From contig DXFU01000056.1 of the NCBI GenBank assembly GCA_019114305.1, forward strand, positions 1 through 64,000: DNA of 64,000 nucleotides. Reading direction: 5' to 3'. The position numbers and the translations under genes are program-made. Positions 8,670-17,411 of the stretch are shown here, piece after piece; positions within the stretch are counted from its first letter, which is position 1, and each line of letters starts with the position of its first letter. The notes beneath the pieces were generated by a model. That model did not search any database. It saw only the letters and a list, made by a program, of their open reading frames with translations, and had not been told where the DNA came from. This stretch comes from Candidatus Hungatella pullicola. Lineage in GTDB: Bacteria; Bacillota; Clostridia; Lachnospirales; Lachnospiraceae.

Positions 8670-9644
8670 ATGGAAGCAAGGGACTGTTCCAGTATATTTA
8701 GACACTGCCTTTCTGTAAAGAAAGAAGGAGATTCTTATTTTCCTGTGAGATTTTCCAGGGAGCTGTTAAAATTTTATGAAGGGTTGGATGAGGGAAAAGC
8801 GGTAAGAGCTCATTCCTGTGCCGGGATTACTATGGAGTTTATGACAGATGCAGAGGAAATTTCTTTTGAATACAGAAGTATTGCCTTTTGCCGTCCCATG
8901 GTGGTCTTTGATTTCTTTGAAAATGATGTTCTTATGGGTACGGTGAGGGAGCCGGATAATAGTGAGAAAGGAAAAGTTACTTACATACGTCAGATAAAAG
9001 GGAGAGGAAAGGTAACGGTTTATCTGCCTTACTGTGTACATATGACATTTCAGAATTTGGAATTGGGACAGTGGGAAGTGTGTGGACAGCAGGAGAAAAA
9101 AATCCTGTTTTTAGGCGATTCTATTACCCAGGGAATGACGGTGATTCATCCATCTCAGTCCTTTGCCAATTTGACCGCAAGGCTTCTTGGAATGGACTGG
9201 ATCAATCAGGGAGTGGGAGGATATATTTTCCATAAGGATTCTCTCACTGATGTAGAGAAAATTCAGGCAGATCTTATTTTTGTGGCATATGGAACCAATG
9301 ATTATTTTCAGGTGTCAGAGGGAAATATGACATTGGAGACCTTTTTTCAGAATATGACCGGGTATCTCAGCACTTTAAAGGAAAAGGCGGGAAAGACAGA
9401 GATTGCGGTCATCAGTCCTCTGTGGAGAGAAGACTGCGTATCCATAGAAGATAAAAAACTGTTTGATCAGATTTCTCAGTGGATTCTTGAGTCCTGCCAT
9501 AAGCTTGGATTAAAGTGTATGGATGGAAGAACTCTGGTAGGACATGAAGGAGAACTTCTGGCTGACGGGCTTCATCCCAATGATATGGGAGCAAATATGA
9601 TGGCCCTTAATATGGGAGCAAACCTAAGAAAATGGGGATTATAA
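8670..9644 (+). CDS. SGNH/GDSL-family esterase with N-terminal beta domain (324 aa)
   Basis: Residues 1-145 form a beta-rich domain with no signal peptide. The SGNH hydrolase follows: block I ILFLGDSITQG (nucleophile Ser), block II Gly (GVGG), block III GTNDY (Asn), block V DGLHPND (Asp and His). The arrangement of a jelly-roll before an SGNH domain resembles carbohydrate esterase family 2 and related acetyl esterases; the substrate (acetylated sugar or glycan) is inference. It lies 13 bases after rsmI with AGAGGAG before the ATG. Confidence 0.8.
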   Translation: MEARDCSSIFRHCLSVKKEGDSYFPVRFSRELLKFYEGLDEGKAVRAHSCAGITMEFMTDAEEISFEYRSIAFCRPMVVFDFFENDVLMGTVREPDNSEKGKVTYIRQIKGRGKVTVYLPYCVHMTFQNLELGQWEVCGQQEKKILFLGDSITQGMTVIHPSQSFANLTARLLGMDWINQGVGGYIFHKDSLTDVEKIQADLIFVAYGTNDYFQVSEGNMTLETFFQNMTGYLSTLKEKAGKTEIAVISPLWREDCVSIEDKKLFDQISQWILESCHKLGLKCMDGRTLVGHEGELLADGLHPNDMGANMMALNMGANLRKWGL

Positions 9645-9705
9645 CAAAGAAAATATCCTGAGTTATAAGGGCTTTTTTTCGACAAAAATATATTTTTTGC
9701 ACCTA

Positions 9706-9734
9706 TTGACAAACTGATTATCATTGGATAGAAT
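9706..9734 (+). promoter_or_regulatory. Sigma-A promoter of the fatty-acid operon
   Basis: A consensus -35 TTGACA (9706-9711), a 17-base spacer and -10 TAGAAT (9729-9734) lie about 50 bases before fabH. The expected start site (about 9741) falls inside an operator palindrome. Confidence 0.85.
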
Positions 9735-9750
9735 TAGTTTGATTATCAAA
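9715..9750 (+). promoter_or_regulatory. Tandem FabT-like operator
   Basis: The 13-bp palindrome TTTGA-TTA-TCAAA (9738-9750) spans the predicted start site. Its core TGATTATCA recurs at 9715-9723 in the promoter spacer, exactly 25 bp upstream. The sequence matches the TTTGAnnnTCAAA form recognised by MarR-family FabT. No fabT or fapR gene is in this window, so the repressor must lie elsewhere. Confidence 0.6.
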
Positions 9751-9785
9751 ATAATTGCACAGTGCAAAGGTCATAGGAGACGGTT

Positions 9786-10751
9786 ATGACAACTAGAATT
9801 ATAGGAACAGGTTCGGCGGTACCGAATCAGATCGTAACCAATGATGATCTGTCTAAGATTGTTGAAACCAGCGATGAGTGGATACGAACCAGGACAGGCA
9901 TTAGGGAAAGACGGATTGCTTCGGCTCAGTCAGGTACAACAGCCCTGGCCATTGAGGCAGCCAGAAAGGCGTTGGAGAATGCCCATGTAGCGCCTGAGGA
10001 GCTGGATATTATTATTCTGGGCACTTCCTCTGCAGACTGCTGTTTTCCCAGCGGCGCCTGCGAGGTTCAGGGAGCCATTGGCGCAGTCAATGCTGTGGCG
10101 TTTGATTTAAGCGCAGCCTGTTCAGGATTTGTGTTTGCTCTCAATACAGTACATAGTTTTATAAAGGCAGGTATCTACAAAACAGGTCTTGTGATTGGAG
10201 CTGATACCTTAAGCAAACTGATTGATTGGACAGACAGAAGCACCTGTGTCCTGTTCGGAGATGCCGCCGGAGCTGCGGTTGTGAGAGCGGAGGAGCAGGG
10301 AATTATCCATTTGGAAATGGGTGCGGATGGAAGCCGGGGAAACGTACTGGAGTGCGGCGGAAGAACCACAGGAAATTTCCTTACAGGACAGAAGCCGGAG
10401 TTAGGTTATATGTCTATGGAGGGACAGGAAGTTTTTAAGTTTGCTGTAAAGACAGTTCCGGAAACCATTAACAGGCTGCTTGAGGAGAGTCAGACATCGA
10501 AAGACGATATAAAATATTTTATACTTCATCAGGCCAATTACCGCATTTGTGAGTCTATATCCAAGAGAATGAAAATTTCTATGGACAGGATCCCAACGAA
10601 TTTGGAGAACTATGGAAACACTTCGGGAGCGTCCATTCCCCTTCTGTTAGATGAAATGAACCGCGCCGGAATGTTAAGCCGGGGAGATAAGCTGGTTATG
10701 GCCGGATTTGGCGGTGGATTAACATGGGGCGCCACATTGATTGAATGGTAA
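9786..10751 (+). CDS. fabH: 3-oxoacyl-ACP synthase III (321 aa)
   Basis: FabH starts fatty-acid synthesis by condensing an acyl-CoA primer with malonyl-ACP. The catalytic triad is intact: Cys112 in LSAACSGF, His248 in HQANYRI and Asn278 in NYGNTSGA. GIRERRIA near the N-terminus is also characteristic. It is the first gene of the operon, right behind the operator-covered promoter; AGGAG precedes the ATG. Full length. Confidence 0.96.
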   Translation: MTTRIIGTGSAVPNQIVTNDDLSKIVETSDEWIRTRTGIRERRIASAQSGTTALAIEAARKALENAHVAPEELDIIILGTSSADCCFPSGACEVQGAIGAVNAVAFDLSAACSGFVFALNTVHSFIKAGIYKTGLVIGADTLSKLIDWTDRSTCVLFGDAAGAAVVRAEEQGIIHLEMGADGSRGNVLECGGRTTGNFLTGQKPELGYMSMEGQEVFKFAVKTVPETINRLLEESQTSKDDIKYFILHQANYRICESISKRMKISMDRIPTNLENYGNTSGASIPLLLDEMNRAGMLSRGDKLVMAGFGGGLTWGATLIEW

Positions 10752-10773
10752 AAGTATGGTAAAATAATGACGA

Positions 10774-10799
10774 CTAATACTTTGTAGTCAAAGTAATAG
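10774..10799 (+). promoter_or_regulatory. Inverted repeat between fabH and acpP
   Basis: CTAATACTTTG and CAAAGTAATAG form an 11-bp inverted repeat with one mismatch around TAGT. There is no U-run, so it is not a terminator. It could be a second operator (CTTTG..CAAAG recalls the FabT core) or an RNA processing/stability hairpin that sets the high level of ACP. Confidence 0.45.
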
Positions 10800-10836
10800 G
10801 ATAAAAAGAAAAAGTGAAATGAAGGAGAATGAAACC

Positions 10837-11070
10837 ATGTTTGAGAAAATGAAAGAGATTATTGCAGAACAGTTAAGCGTAGATGCAGACAGCATCACAC
10901 CAGAGTCTTCCTTTAAAGAGGATTTAGGAGCAGATTCCCTGGACTTATTTGAGTTAGTTATGGCTTTAGAGGACGAGTATTCTGTAGAAATTCCATCTGA
11001 GGATTTAGAGCAGATGACAACCGTTCAGAATGTTATGGATTATTTAAAAGCAAAGGGCGTTGAAGCATAA
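10837..11070 (+). CDS. acpP: Acyl carrier protein (77 aa)
   Basis: This is a small acidic four-helix carrier. The phosphopantetheine serine is in [18 protein letters not shown]. An in-frame ATG at 10819 exists, but AAGGAG at 10822-10827 lies 9 bases before the ATG at 10837, giving the usual 77-78 aa length. Its stop codon overlaps the fabK start by one base (TAATG). Confidence 0.95.
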   Translation: MFEKMKEIIAEQLSVDADSITPESSFKEDLGADSLDLFELVMALEDEYSVEIPSEDLEQMTTVQNVMDYLKAKGVEA

Positions 11071-11993
11071 TGAAAACCAGAATCACGGAACTTTTAGGAA
11101 TTGAACACCCGATTATCCAGGGCGGTATGGCCTGGGTGGCAGAACACCATCTGGCGGCAGCTGTGTCTGCAGCCGGGGGCCTGGGACTGATTGGCGGAGC
11201 CAATGCGCCTGGAGAGGTAGTTCGGGAGGAAATCCGGAAGGCGAAAGAGCTGACAGACAAGCCTATCGGCGTTAATGTCATGCTTTTAAGCCCCCACGCA
11301 GATGATGTGGCAAAGGTTGTAGTGGAGGAAGGCATCAAGGTAGTGACCACCGGCGCAGGCAATCCGGAAAAATATATGGAGATGTGGAAAGCTGCTGGAA
11401 TTAAAGTAATTCCTGTAGTGGCCAGCGTGGCTCTTGCCAAGAGAATGGAGCGCTATGGCGCTGATGCCGTGGTAGCGGAAGGCTGTGAATCCGGCGGCCA
11501 TATTGGGGAGCAGACAACTATGACACTGGTTCCTCAGGTAGTGGATGCGGTTTCTATTCCTGTAATTGCTGCAGGAGGTATCGGAGACGGCAGAGGCATT
11601 GCTGCAGCTTTCATGCTGGGAGCTGAGGCAGTTCAGATTGGAACACGTTTTGTGGTATCCAAGGAATCCATTGTCCATGAAAATTATAAGCAGAGAATTA
11701 TTAAAGCAAAGGATATTGACTCCGCTGTAACAGGCAGAAGTCATGGCCATCCGGTGAGATGTTTAAGAAACCAGATGACCAGAGAGTATGTAAAGCTGGA
11801 GCAGGAAGGAAAGAGCTTTGAGGAGCTGGAGTACTTAACTCTGGGTACATTAAGAAGGGCTGTACAGGAAGGCGATGTAACCAACGGAACTGTTATGGCC
11901 GGACAGATTGCGGGTATGATCAATAAAGAGCAGACCTGTAAGGAAATGATCGACGAGATGATGGAACAAGCTGAAAAGCTTTTAAAAAGATAA
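11070..11993 (+). CDS. fabK: Enoyl-ACP reductase II, FMN-dependent (307 aa)
   Basis: FabK performs the last reduction of each elongation cycle with NAD(P)H and FMN, replacing FabI. IIQGGMAWVAEHHLAAAVSAAGGLG and the catalytic His144 in CESGGHIGEQ match pneumococcal FabK, as do AAGGIGDGRG and the phosphate-binding GAEAVQIGTRF. Position and length are typical of clostridial and streptococcal fab operons. No FabI homologue is seen in the window. Confidence 0.95.
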   Translation: MKTRITELLGIEHPIIQGGMAWVAEHHLAAAVSAAGGLGLIGGANAPGEVVREEIRKAKELTDKPIGVNVMLLSPHADDVAKVVVEEGIKVVTTGAGNPEKYMEMWKAAGIKVIPVVASVALAKRMERYGADAVVAEGCESGGHIGEQTTMTLVPQVVDAVSIPVIAAGGIGDGRGIAAAFMLGAEAVQIGTRFVVSKESIVHENYKQRIIKAKDIDSAVTGRSHGHPVRCLRNQMTREYVKLEQEGKSFEELEYLTLGTLRRAVQEGDVTNGTVMAGQIAGMINKEQTCKEMIDEMMEQAEKLLKR

Positions 11994-12022
11994 GAAAACG
12001 CCGTCAAAAAGGAGTTTAGAAA

Positions 12023-12934
12023 ATGAGTAAAATTGCATTTATTTTCCCGGGGCAGGGTGCGCAGTATTGCGGAATGGGCCAGGATTTTTATGAGAAGACA
12101 ACCATCGGAAGGGAAATTTATGATATGGCTTCGGACATTCTGGGATTTTCCGTACCGGAGCTTTGTTTTGAAAAGAATGACAGGCTGGATATTACAGAAT
12201 ATACGCAGGCTGCCATGGTCACTACAAGTATTGCTATGATGCGTGTCCTGGAGGCCGAAAAAGGTCTGAAACCTGATGTGGCTGCAGGATTAAGCCTGGG
12301 AGAGTATTGTGCATTGGCAGCAGCCGGCGTAATGAGTGACGGCGATGCCATCAGGACGGTGAGACAGAGAGGAATTCTGATGCAGGAGGCTGTGCCGGTA
12401 GGAATCGGAGCCATGGCAGCTATTCTTGCATTGGATGCCTCTAAGATTGAAGAGGTAATAGGCGCCATAGACGGCGTTCAGATTGCAAACTATAACTGTC
12501 CCGGACAGATTGTTATTTCCGGGCGAAAGGAAGCTGTGGAAGAGGCTAACGCAAAGCTTCTGGAAGCAGGCGCCAAGAGAGCGATTATGCTTAATGTAAG
12601 CGGACCATTCCATTCCTCCATGCTTACGGAAGCTGGAGAAAAGCTGGGACAGGTTCTGGATCAGGTGGAGATTCACACTCCGGTTATTCCTTATGTGGCT
12701 AACGTAACAGCTGCTTATGTAACTGACGCTGCAGATGTGAAGTCTCTTCTGACAAAGCAGGTGTCTTCTTCCGTGCGCTGGCAGCAGAGCGTAGAGACTA
12801 TGCTGGCAGACGGGGTAGATACCTTTGTAGAGATCGGACCTGGAAAGACCCTGGCCGGTTTTATGAAGAAGATTAAAAGAGACGCTAATGTCCTGAATAT
12901 AGAAAAACTGGAAGATTTAGATAAAATTAGATAA
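12023..12934 (+). CDS. fabD: Malonyl-CoA:ACP transacylase (303 aa)
   Basis: FabD transfers malonyl groups from CoA to ACP. The N-terminal FIFPGQGAQYCGMG is the oxyanion-hole motif; the nucleophile is Ser91 in GLSLGEY and the partner His197 in GPFHSSM. The C-terminal EIGPGKTLAGFMKKI is standard. AAGGAG lies upstream of the ATG, and fabG follows within 20 bases. Confidence 0.96.
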   Translation: MSKIAFIFPGQGAQYCGMGQDFYEKTTIGREIYDMASDILGFSVPELCFEKNDRLDITEYTQAAMVTTSIAMMRVLEAEKGLKPDVAAGLSLGEYCALAAAGVMSDGDAIRTVRQRGILMQEAVPVGIGAMAAILALDASKIEEVIGAIDGVQIANYNCPGQIVISGRKEAVEEANAKLLEAGAKRAIMLNVSGPFHSSMLTEAGEKLGQVLDQVEIHTPVIPYVANVTAAYVTDAADVKSLLTKQVSSSVRWQQSVETMLADGVDTFVEIGPGKTLAGFMKKIKRDANVLNIEKLEDLDKIR

Positions 12935-12953
12935 TAAAGGAGTCGAGTCCCAA

Positions 12954-13694
12954 ATGTTAAATGGTAAGGTAGCAGTTGTAACCGGAGCCAGCAGAGGTAT
13001 CGGCAAGGCGATTGCCGTAAAGCTGGCAAAAGAAGGAGCAACCGTGATTGTTAATTACAACGGTTCCGCTGCAAGAGCTGAGGAGGTTGTAAACCAGATT
13101 CTGGCAGAGGGCGGACAGGCTGAGGCAGTGCAGTGCAATGTTTCAGAGTTTGATGAGGCTGCACAGCTGATGGATGGAGTGATTAAGAAATACGGCAGGG
13201 TAGATATTCTGGTGAACAATGCCGGTATTACAAGAGATAATCTTCTGATGAAGATGTCAGAGGAGGATTTTGACGCTGTTATTAATACAAATCTGAAAGG
13301 GGTATTTAACTGCATGAAGCATGTATCCCGTCAGATGATTAAGCAGAAGAGCGGAAGAATTATTAATATTTCTTCTGTATCCGGAATTCTGGGCAATGCA
13401 GGACAGATCAATTACTGTGCTGCTAAGGCCGGTGTTATTGGTATGACGAAATCCTTTGCAAGAGAAGTAGCCAGCAGGGGAATTACGGTTAATGCGGTGG
13501 CTCCCGGATTTATTCAGACAGAGATGACAGAGGTCCTTTCTGACGCGGTAAAGGCAGCTGCCACAGAGCAGATTCCTATGAAACATTTTGGAACCACTGA
13601 AAATATTGCTGATGCCGTTGCGTTTTTGGCATCAGACGCCGCTTCCTATATCACCGGACAGGTGCTGAGTGTAGACGGCGGCATGGCAATGTAA
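12954..13694 (+). CDS. fabG: 3-oxoacyl-ACP reductase (246 aa)
   Basis: This is a short-chain dehydrogenase using NADPH. The cofactor motif TGASRGIG is near residue 12, NNAG follows, and the catalytic Ser (SSVSG), Tyr154 and Lys158 (YCAAK) are all present. The C-terminal YITGQVLSVDGGMAM is typical for FabG. AAAGGAG precedes the ATG. Confidence 0.96.
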   Translation: MLNGKVAVVTGASRGIGKAIAVKLAKEGATVIVNYNGSAARAEEVVNQILAEGGQAEAVQCNVSEFDEAAQLMDGVIKKYGRVDILVNNAGITRDNLLMKMSEEDFDAVINTNLKGVFNCMKHVSRQMIKQKSGRIINISSVSGILGNAGQINYCAAKAGVIGMTKSFAREVASRGITVNAVAPGFIQTEMTEVLSDAVKAAATEQIPMKHFGTTENIADAVAFLASDAASYITGQVLSVDGGMAM

Positions 13695-13704
13695 GGAGAA
13701 TGGT

Positions 13705-14943
13705 ATGAAGACAAGAGTAGTAGTAACAGGTATGGGAGCAATTACACCCATTGGAAATGATGTGGAAAGCTTTTGGAATGGGTTAAAGGAAAAGAAGGTG
13801 GGAATCGGACCTATTACCCAGTTTGATACAACTGATTATAAAGTAAAGATTGCGGCTGAAGTAAAGGATTTTGATCCAAAGGCTTATATGGACCCAAAGG
13901 CAGCAAAGCGTATGGAACGATTTTCTCAGTTTGCTGTGGCTGCAGCGAAGGAAGCTTTGGAAGACGCAGGGATTGATATGGAGAAGGAAGATCCTTTCCG
14001 TGTGGGCGTGAGTGTAGGTTCTGGAATCGGAAGTCTTCAGTCCATGGAGAGAGAATACAAGAAGCTGCTGGACAAGGGACCATCCAGAGTAAATCCTCTG
14101 CTGGTACCTATGATGATCTGCAATATGGCTGCTGGAAATGTAGCTATTCAGTTTGGATTAAAAGGCAAGTGTATTAACGTGGTAACGGCCTGCGCTACGG
14201 GAACTCATTCTATTGGCGAGGCGTTCCGTTCCATCCAGTGCGGAGAGGCTGAGGTTATGGTAGCAGGAGGTACAGAAGCCAGCATTGCGCCTATTGGAGT
14301 TGCAGGATTTACCGCTTTGACTGCTCTTACAACTGCTGAAGATCCAATGAGAGCCTCTATTCCTTTTGATAAGGACAGAAGCGGATTCGTTATGGGTGAA
14401 GGAGCCGGCGTAGTTGTATTAGAGTCTCTGGAGCATGCTCTTGCCAGAAACGCTAAGATTTACGCTGAGGTAGTTGGATATGGAGCTACCTGCGACGCTT
14501 ATCATATTACTTCACCGGCTGAGGATGGAAGCGGTGCGGCAAAGGCTATGGAATACGCCATGGCAGATGGCGGAGTCAAGCCTGAGGATATTGATTATAT
14601 CAATGCTCATGGAACAAGTACCCATCACAACGACCTGTTTGAGACCAAGGCCATTAAGCTGGCTTTCGGTGACCATGCAAAGAATGTTCATATTAATTCA
14701 ACAAAGTCTATGATAGGGCATCTTTTGGGAGCTGCCGGCGGCGTGGAATTTATTACTTGTGTCAAGTCCATTGAGAATGGATTCATCCATGCTACTGCAG
14801 GTCTGGAGGAAGAAGGAGAAGGATGCGACCTGGATTATACCAAGGGAGAAGGCATTTCCTGTGATGTAAATTATGCCATCAGCAATTCTCTTGGATTTGG
14901 CGGTCATAATGCCAGCTTGTTAGTTAAGAAATTTCAGCAGTAG
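13705..14943 (+). CDS. fabF: 3-oxoacyl-ACP synthase II (412 aa)
   Basis: This is the elongation condensing enzyme. The catalytic residues are Cys163 (TACATGTH), His302 (NAHGTSTHHND) and His339 (SMIGHLLGAAG), at essentially the positions of E. coli FabF. It lies 10 bases after fabG with AAGGAG before the ATG. No fabB or fabM appears here. Confidence 0.96.
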   Translation: MKTRVVVTGMGAITPIGNDVESFWNGLKEKKVGIGPITQFDTTDYKVKIAAEVKDFDPKAYMDPKAAKRMERFSQFAVAAAKEALEDAGIDMEKEDPFRVGVSVGSGIGSLQSMEREYKKLLDKGPSRVNPLLVPMMICNMAAGNVAIQFGLKGKCINVVTACATGTHSIGEAFRSIQCGEAEVMVAGGTEASIAPIGVAGFTALTALTTAEDPMRASIPFDKDRSGFVMGEGAGVVVLESLEHALARNAKIYAEVVGYGATCDAYHITSPAEDGSGAAKAMEYAMADGGVKPEDIDYINAHGTSTHHNDLFETKAIKLAFGDHAKNVHINSTKSMIGHLLGAAGGVEFITCVKSIENGFIHATAGLEEEGEGCDLDYTKGEGISCDVNYAISNSLGFGGHNASLLVKKFQQ

Positions 14944-14955
14944 GAGGCTTTGAAT

Positions 14956-15438
14956 ATGGAGATTAATGAGATTATCCAGCTGATGGAGGCTGTATCCAAA
15001 AATGGACTGACCAGCTTCAAGATGGAGGAAGGCAATTTAAAGCTGTCTATTAAGAAAGAAAAAGAAGTTCAGCAGATTGTAGCTGTGTCTGGAGGAGAGT
15101 CTGTTCCTCAGGTAATCACAGCTGCAGGTACAGCAGCCGCAGTTGCCGGTCCTGCCGTCCAGGCGGAGGAAACCTCTTCTTCTATGGAAGAATCCATTGG
15201 ATCTGACAAAGTAGTTACCTCTCCTCTTGTAGGAACCTTCTACAGTTCAGCCTCTCCCGATGCAAAGCCTTATGTCCAGGTGGGAGATACGGTAAAGAAG
15301 GGTCAGGTTCTGGGAATTATAGAAGCTATGAAGCTGATGAATGAGATTGAAAGCGATTTTGACGGCGTGGTTGAGGCAGTTCTTGTAAACAATGAAGAAG
15401 TTGTAGAGTACGGTCAGCCCCTGTTTCGTATTCGCTAA
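14956..15438 (+). CDS. accB: Biotin carboxyl carrier protein of acetyl-CoA carboxylase (160 aa)
   Basis: The C-terminal biotinyl domain carries the acceptor Lys126 in EAMKLMNEIE, preceded by SPLVGTFYSSASPDAKPYVQVGD. An Ala/Val-rich flexible linker (about residues 45-85) joins it to an N-terminal helical domain. A TTG codon at 14950 is in frame, but AGGAGG at 14942-14947 is 8 bases from the ATG at 14956 and only 2 from the TTG. A terminator-like hairpin follows within the operon. Confidence 0.95.
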   Translation: MEINEIIQLMEAVSKNGLTSFKMEEGNLKLSIKKEKEVQQIVAVSGGESVPQVITAAGTAAAVAGPAVQAEETSSSMEESIGSDKVVTSPLVGTFYSSASPDAKPYVQVGDTVKKGQVLGIIEAMKLMNEIESDFDGVVEAVLVNNEEVVEYGQPLFRIR

Positions 15439-15478
15439 GAGATAGAAAGTAAGATAACAGAAACAACTGAATAAGCTG

Positions 15479-15508
15479 AAGAGAGGTTCCAGAACTGGAC
15501 CTCTTTTT
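15479..15508 (+). terminator. Intrinsic terminator inside the fatty-acid operon
   Basis: The stem AGAGGT/ACCTCT continues after a one-base bulge with CCA/TGG, has a GAAC loop, and is followed by five T. It lies between accB and fabZ although the genes are co-oriented and functionally linked, so it probably gives partial termination. Confidence 0.7.
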
Positions 15509-15602
15509 CGTATAGCGGGCCTGCAGTACAGTTTTGAAGGGAGAAATAGGCTGTCCCTGATAAAAGTTTGGCAGGCAAGAAGTGTGATAAGGAGAAGTAT
15601 TT

Positions 15603-16025
15603 ATGTTAGGAATCAAGGAAATCCAAGAAATTATCCCTCACAGACATCCTTTTCTCTTAATTGATTATGTAGAAGAAATGGTGCCGGGTGAGAGAGCTAC
15701 AGGCTACAAATGTGTTACCTATGATGAGTCTTTTTTCCGAGGACATTTCCCCCAGGAACCGGTTATGCCAGGCGTACTGATTATTGAGGCTCTGGCTCAG
15801 GTGGGAGCTGTGGCTATCCTGAGCATGGAGGAAAATAAGGGAAAGACTGCTTATTTCGGCGGAATTGACAAAGCAAAATTTAAGAAAAAAGTGGTTCCGG
15901 GTGATAAGCTGAAGCTGGAATGTGAGATTATTAAGAGAAAGGGCCCTGTGGGAATTGGTAAGGCGGTTGCCACAGTGGACGGTAAGATTGCAGCCAGCGC
16001 TGAATTGACTTTTATGATTGGATAG
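15603..16025 (+). CDS. fabZ: 3-hydroxyacyl-ACP dehydratase (140 aa)
   Basis: This is a hotdog-fold dehydratase. The catalytic His is in [11 protein letters not shown] and the Glu in [20 protein letters not shown]. The length is normal. AAGGAG lies before the ATG. The upstream gap (165 bases) holds the terminator and possibly a weak promoter (TTGAAG 18 bases from TGATAA around 15532-15561). Confidence 0.95.
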   Translation: MLGIKEIQEIIPHRHPFLLIDYVEEMVPGERATGYKCVTYDESFFRGHFPQEPVMPGVLIIEALAQVGAVAILSMEENKGKTAYFGGIDKAKFKKKVVPGDKLKLECEIIKRKGPVGIGKAVATVDGKIAASAELTFMIG

Positions 16026-16036
16026 GGGAATGGCGT

Positions 16037-17389
16037 ATGTTTGATAAAATATTGATTGCCAACCGGGGAGAAATCGCAGTTCGAATTATCAGAGCCTGCA
16101 GAGAGATGGGGATAAAAACAGTAGCCGTTTATTCTGAGGCTGACAGAGACAGTCTGCATACGCTGCTGGCTGATGAAGCCATTTGTATCGGGCCGGCGCC
16201 TTCTACACAGAGTTATCTGAATATGGAAAGAATTCTCACTGCCACAGTGGCCATGAAGGCAGATGCCATTCATCCGGGATTTGGATTTTTATCAGAGAAT
16301 GCCAGATTTGCTGAGCTTTGCGAGAAGTGCAACATTGCTTTTATTGGCCCTTCCGCGGAGATTATCAATAAAATGGGCAATAAATCTGAAGCAAGGAAGA
16401 CTATGATGGAGGCAGGAGTTCCTGTAGTCCCAGGAGGAAAGGAAGCAGTGCATCAGGTGGAAGAAGCCCGAGCTATGGCGGAAAAGATTGGATTTCCGGT
16501 TATGATTAAGGCTTCTTCCGGCGGCGGCGGAAAGGGAATGAGAATTTCCAGAAATCTGGAAGATTTTGACGCTAACTTCCAGAGCGCCCAGATGGAGTCT
16601 GTGAAAGGCTTTTCCGATGATACCATGTATATTGAAAAATATATTGAAAAGCCTAGACATATAGAATTTCAGATTATGGCAGATAAGTTTGGCAATGTGG
16701 TTCATCTGGGAGAGAGAGACTGTTCGATTCAGAGACGTCATCAGAAGGTACTGGAAGAGTCCCCGTCTGCAGCTATCTCTGATGAGCTTCGTCATCAGAT
16801 GGGACAGGTTGCTGTAAAGGCAGCCAAGGCTGTGGGATATGAAAATGCGGGAACCATAGAATTTCTTCTGGACAGCCACAAAAATTTCTATTTTATGGAG
16901 ATGAATACAAGAATTCAGGTAGAGCATCCCGTAACAGAGATGGTTACCGGTCTGGACTTAATTAAGGAGCAGATCCGCGTAGCGGCAGGGGAGCCTCTCA
17001 GCGTAAAACAGGAAGAGATTGAGATTCGGGGTCATGCGATTGAGTGCAGAATTAATGCGGAAAATCCGGAAAAAAACTTTATGCCATGCCCGGGAAGAAT
17101 TATTAATATTCATGCGCCGGGAGGAAACGGGGTCAGAGTAGATACTCATATTTATAATGATTATCAGGTACCTGCCAATTATGATTCCATGCTGATGAAA
17201 CTGATTGTTCACGGAAAAGACAGACAGGAAGCCATTGCCAAGATGAGAAGCGCGCTGGGAGAATTGATTATTGAGGGAATTGAGACAAATGTGGATTTCC
17301 AATTTGATATTCTCAGCCATGAATCCTATCAGAGCGGAGATATTGATACTGATTTTATTCCCAAGTATTTTCCAGACTATGTAAAGTAG
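16037..17389 (+). CDS. accC: Acetyl-CoA carboxylase biotin carboxylase subunit (450 aa)
   Basis: This is an ATP-grasp enzyme that carboxylates the biotin of AccB. The N-terminal [25 protein letters not shown], the glycine-rich ATP loop [27 protein letters not shown] and [17 protein letters not shown] are family signatures. Full length, 11 bases after fabZ, with AGGGGAA before the ATG. Confidence 0.96.
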   Translation: MFDKILIANRGEIAVRIIRACREMGIKTVAVYSEADRDSLHTLLADEAICIGPAPSTQSYLNMERILTATVAMKADAIHPGFGFLSENARFAELCEKCNIAFIGPSAEIINKMGNKSEARKTMMEAGVPVVPGGKEAVHQVEEARAMAEKIGFPVMIKASSGGGGKGMRISRNLEDFDANFQSAQMESVKGFSDDTMYIEKYIEKPRHIEFQIMADKFGNVVHLGERDCSIQRRHQKVLEESPSAAISDELRHQMGQVAVKAAKAVGYENAGTIEFLLDSHKNFYFMEMNTRIQVEHPVTEMVTGLDLIKEQIRVAAGEPLSVKQEEIEIRGHAIECRINAENPEKNFMPCPGRIINIHAPGGNGVRVDTHIYNDYQVPANYDSMLMKLIVHGKDRQEAIAKMRSALGELIIEGIETNVDFQFDILSHESYQSGDIDTDFIPKYFPDYVK

Positions 17390-17411
17390 AAGGAAAGAAG
17401 GAGTATTCATC

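Noticed and set aside
9641..9680. Possible terminator between the SGNH gene and the fab promoter
   Set aside because: TTATAAC/GTTATAA pairing exists near GGGCTTTTTTT, but the stem is A/T-only with a long loop; too weak to list.
16292..16927. Long antisense ORF opposite accC
   Set aside because: Antisense of a highly conserved biotin carboxylase; composition reflects the codon bias of the opposite strand.
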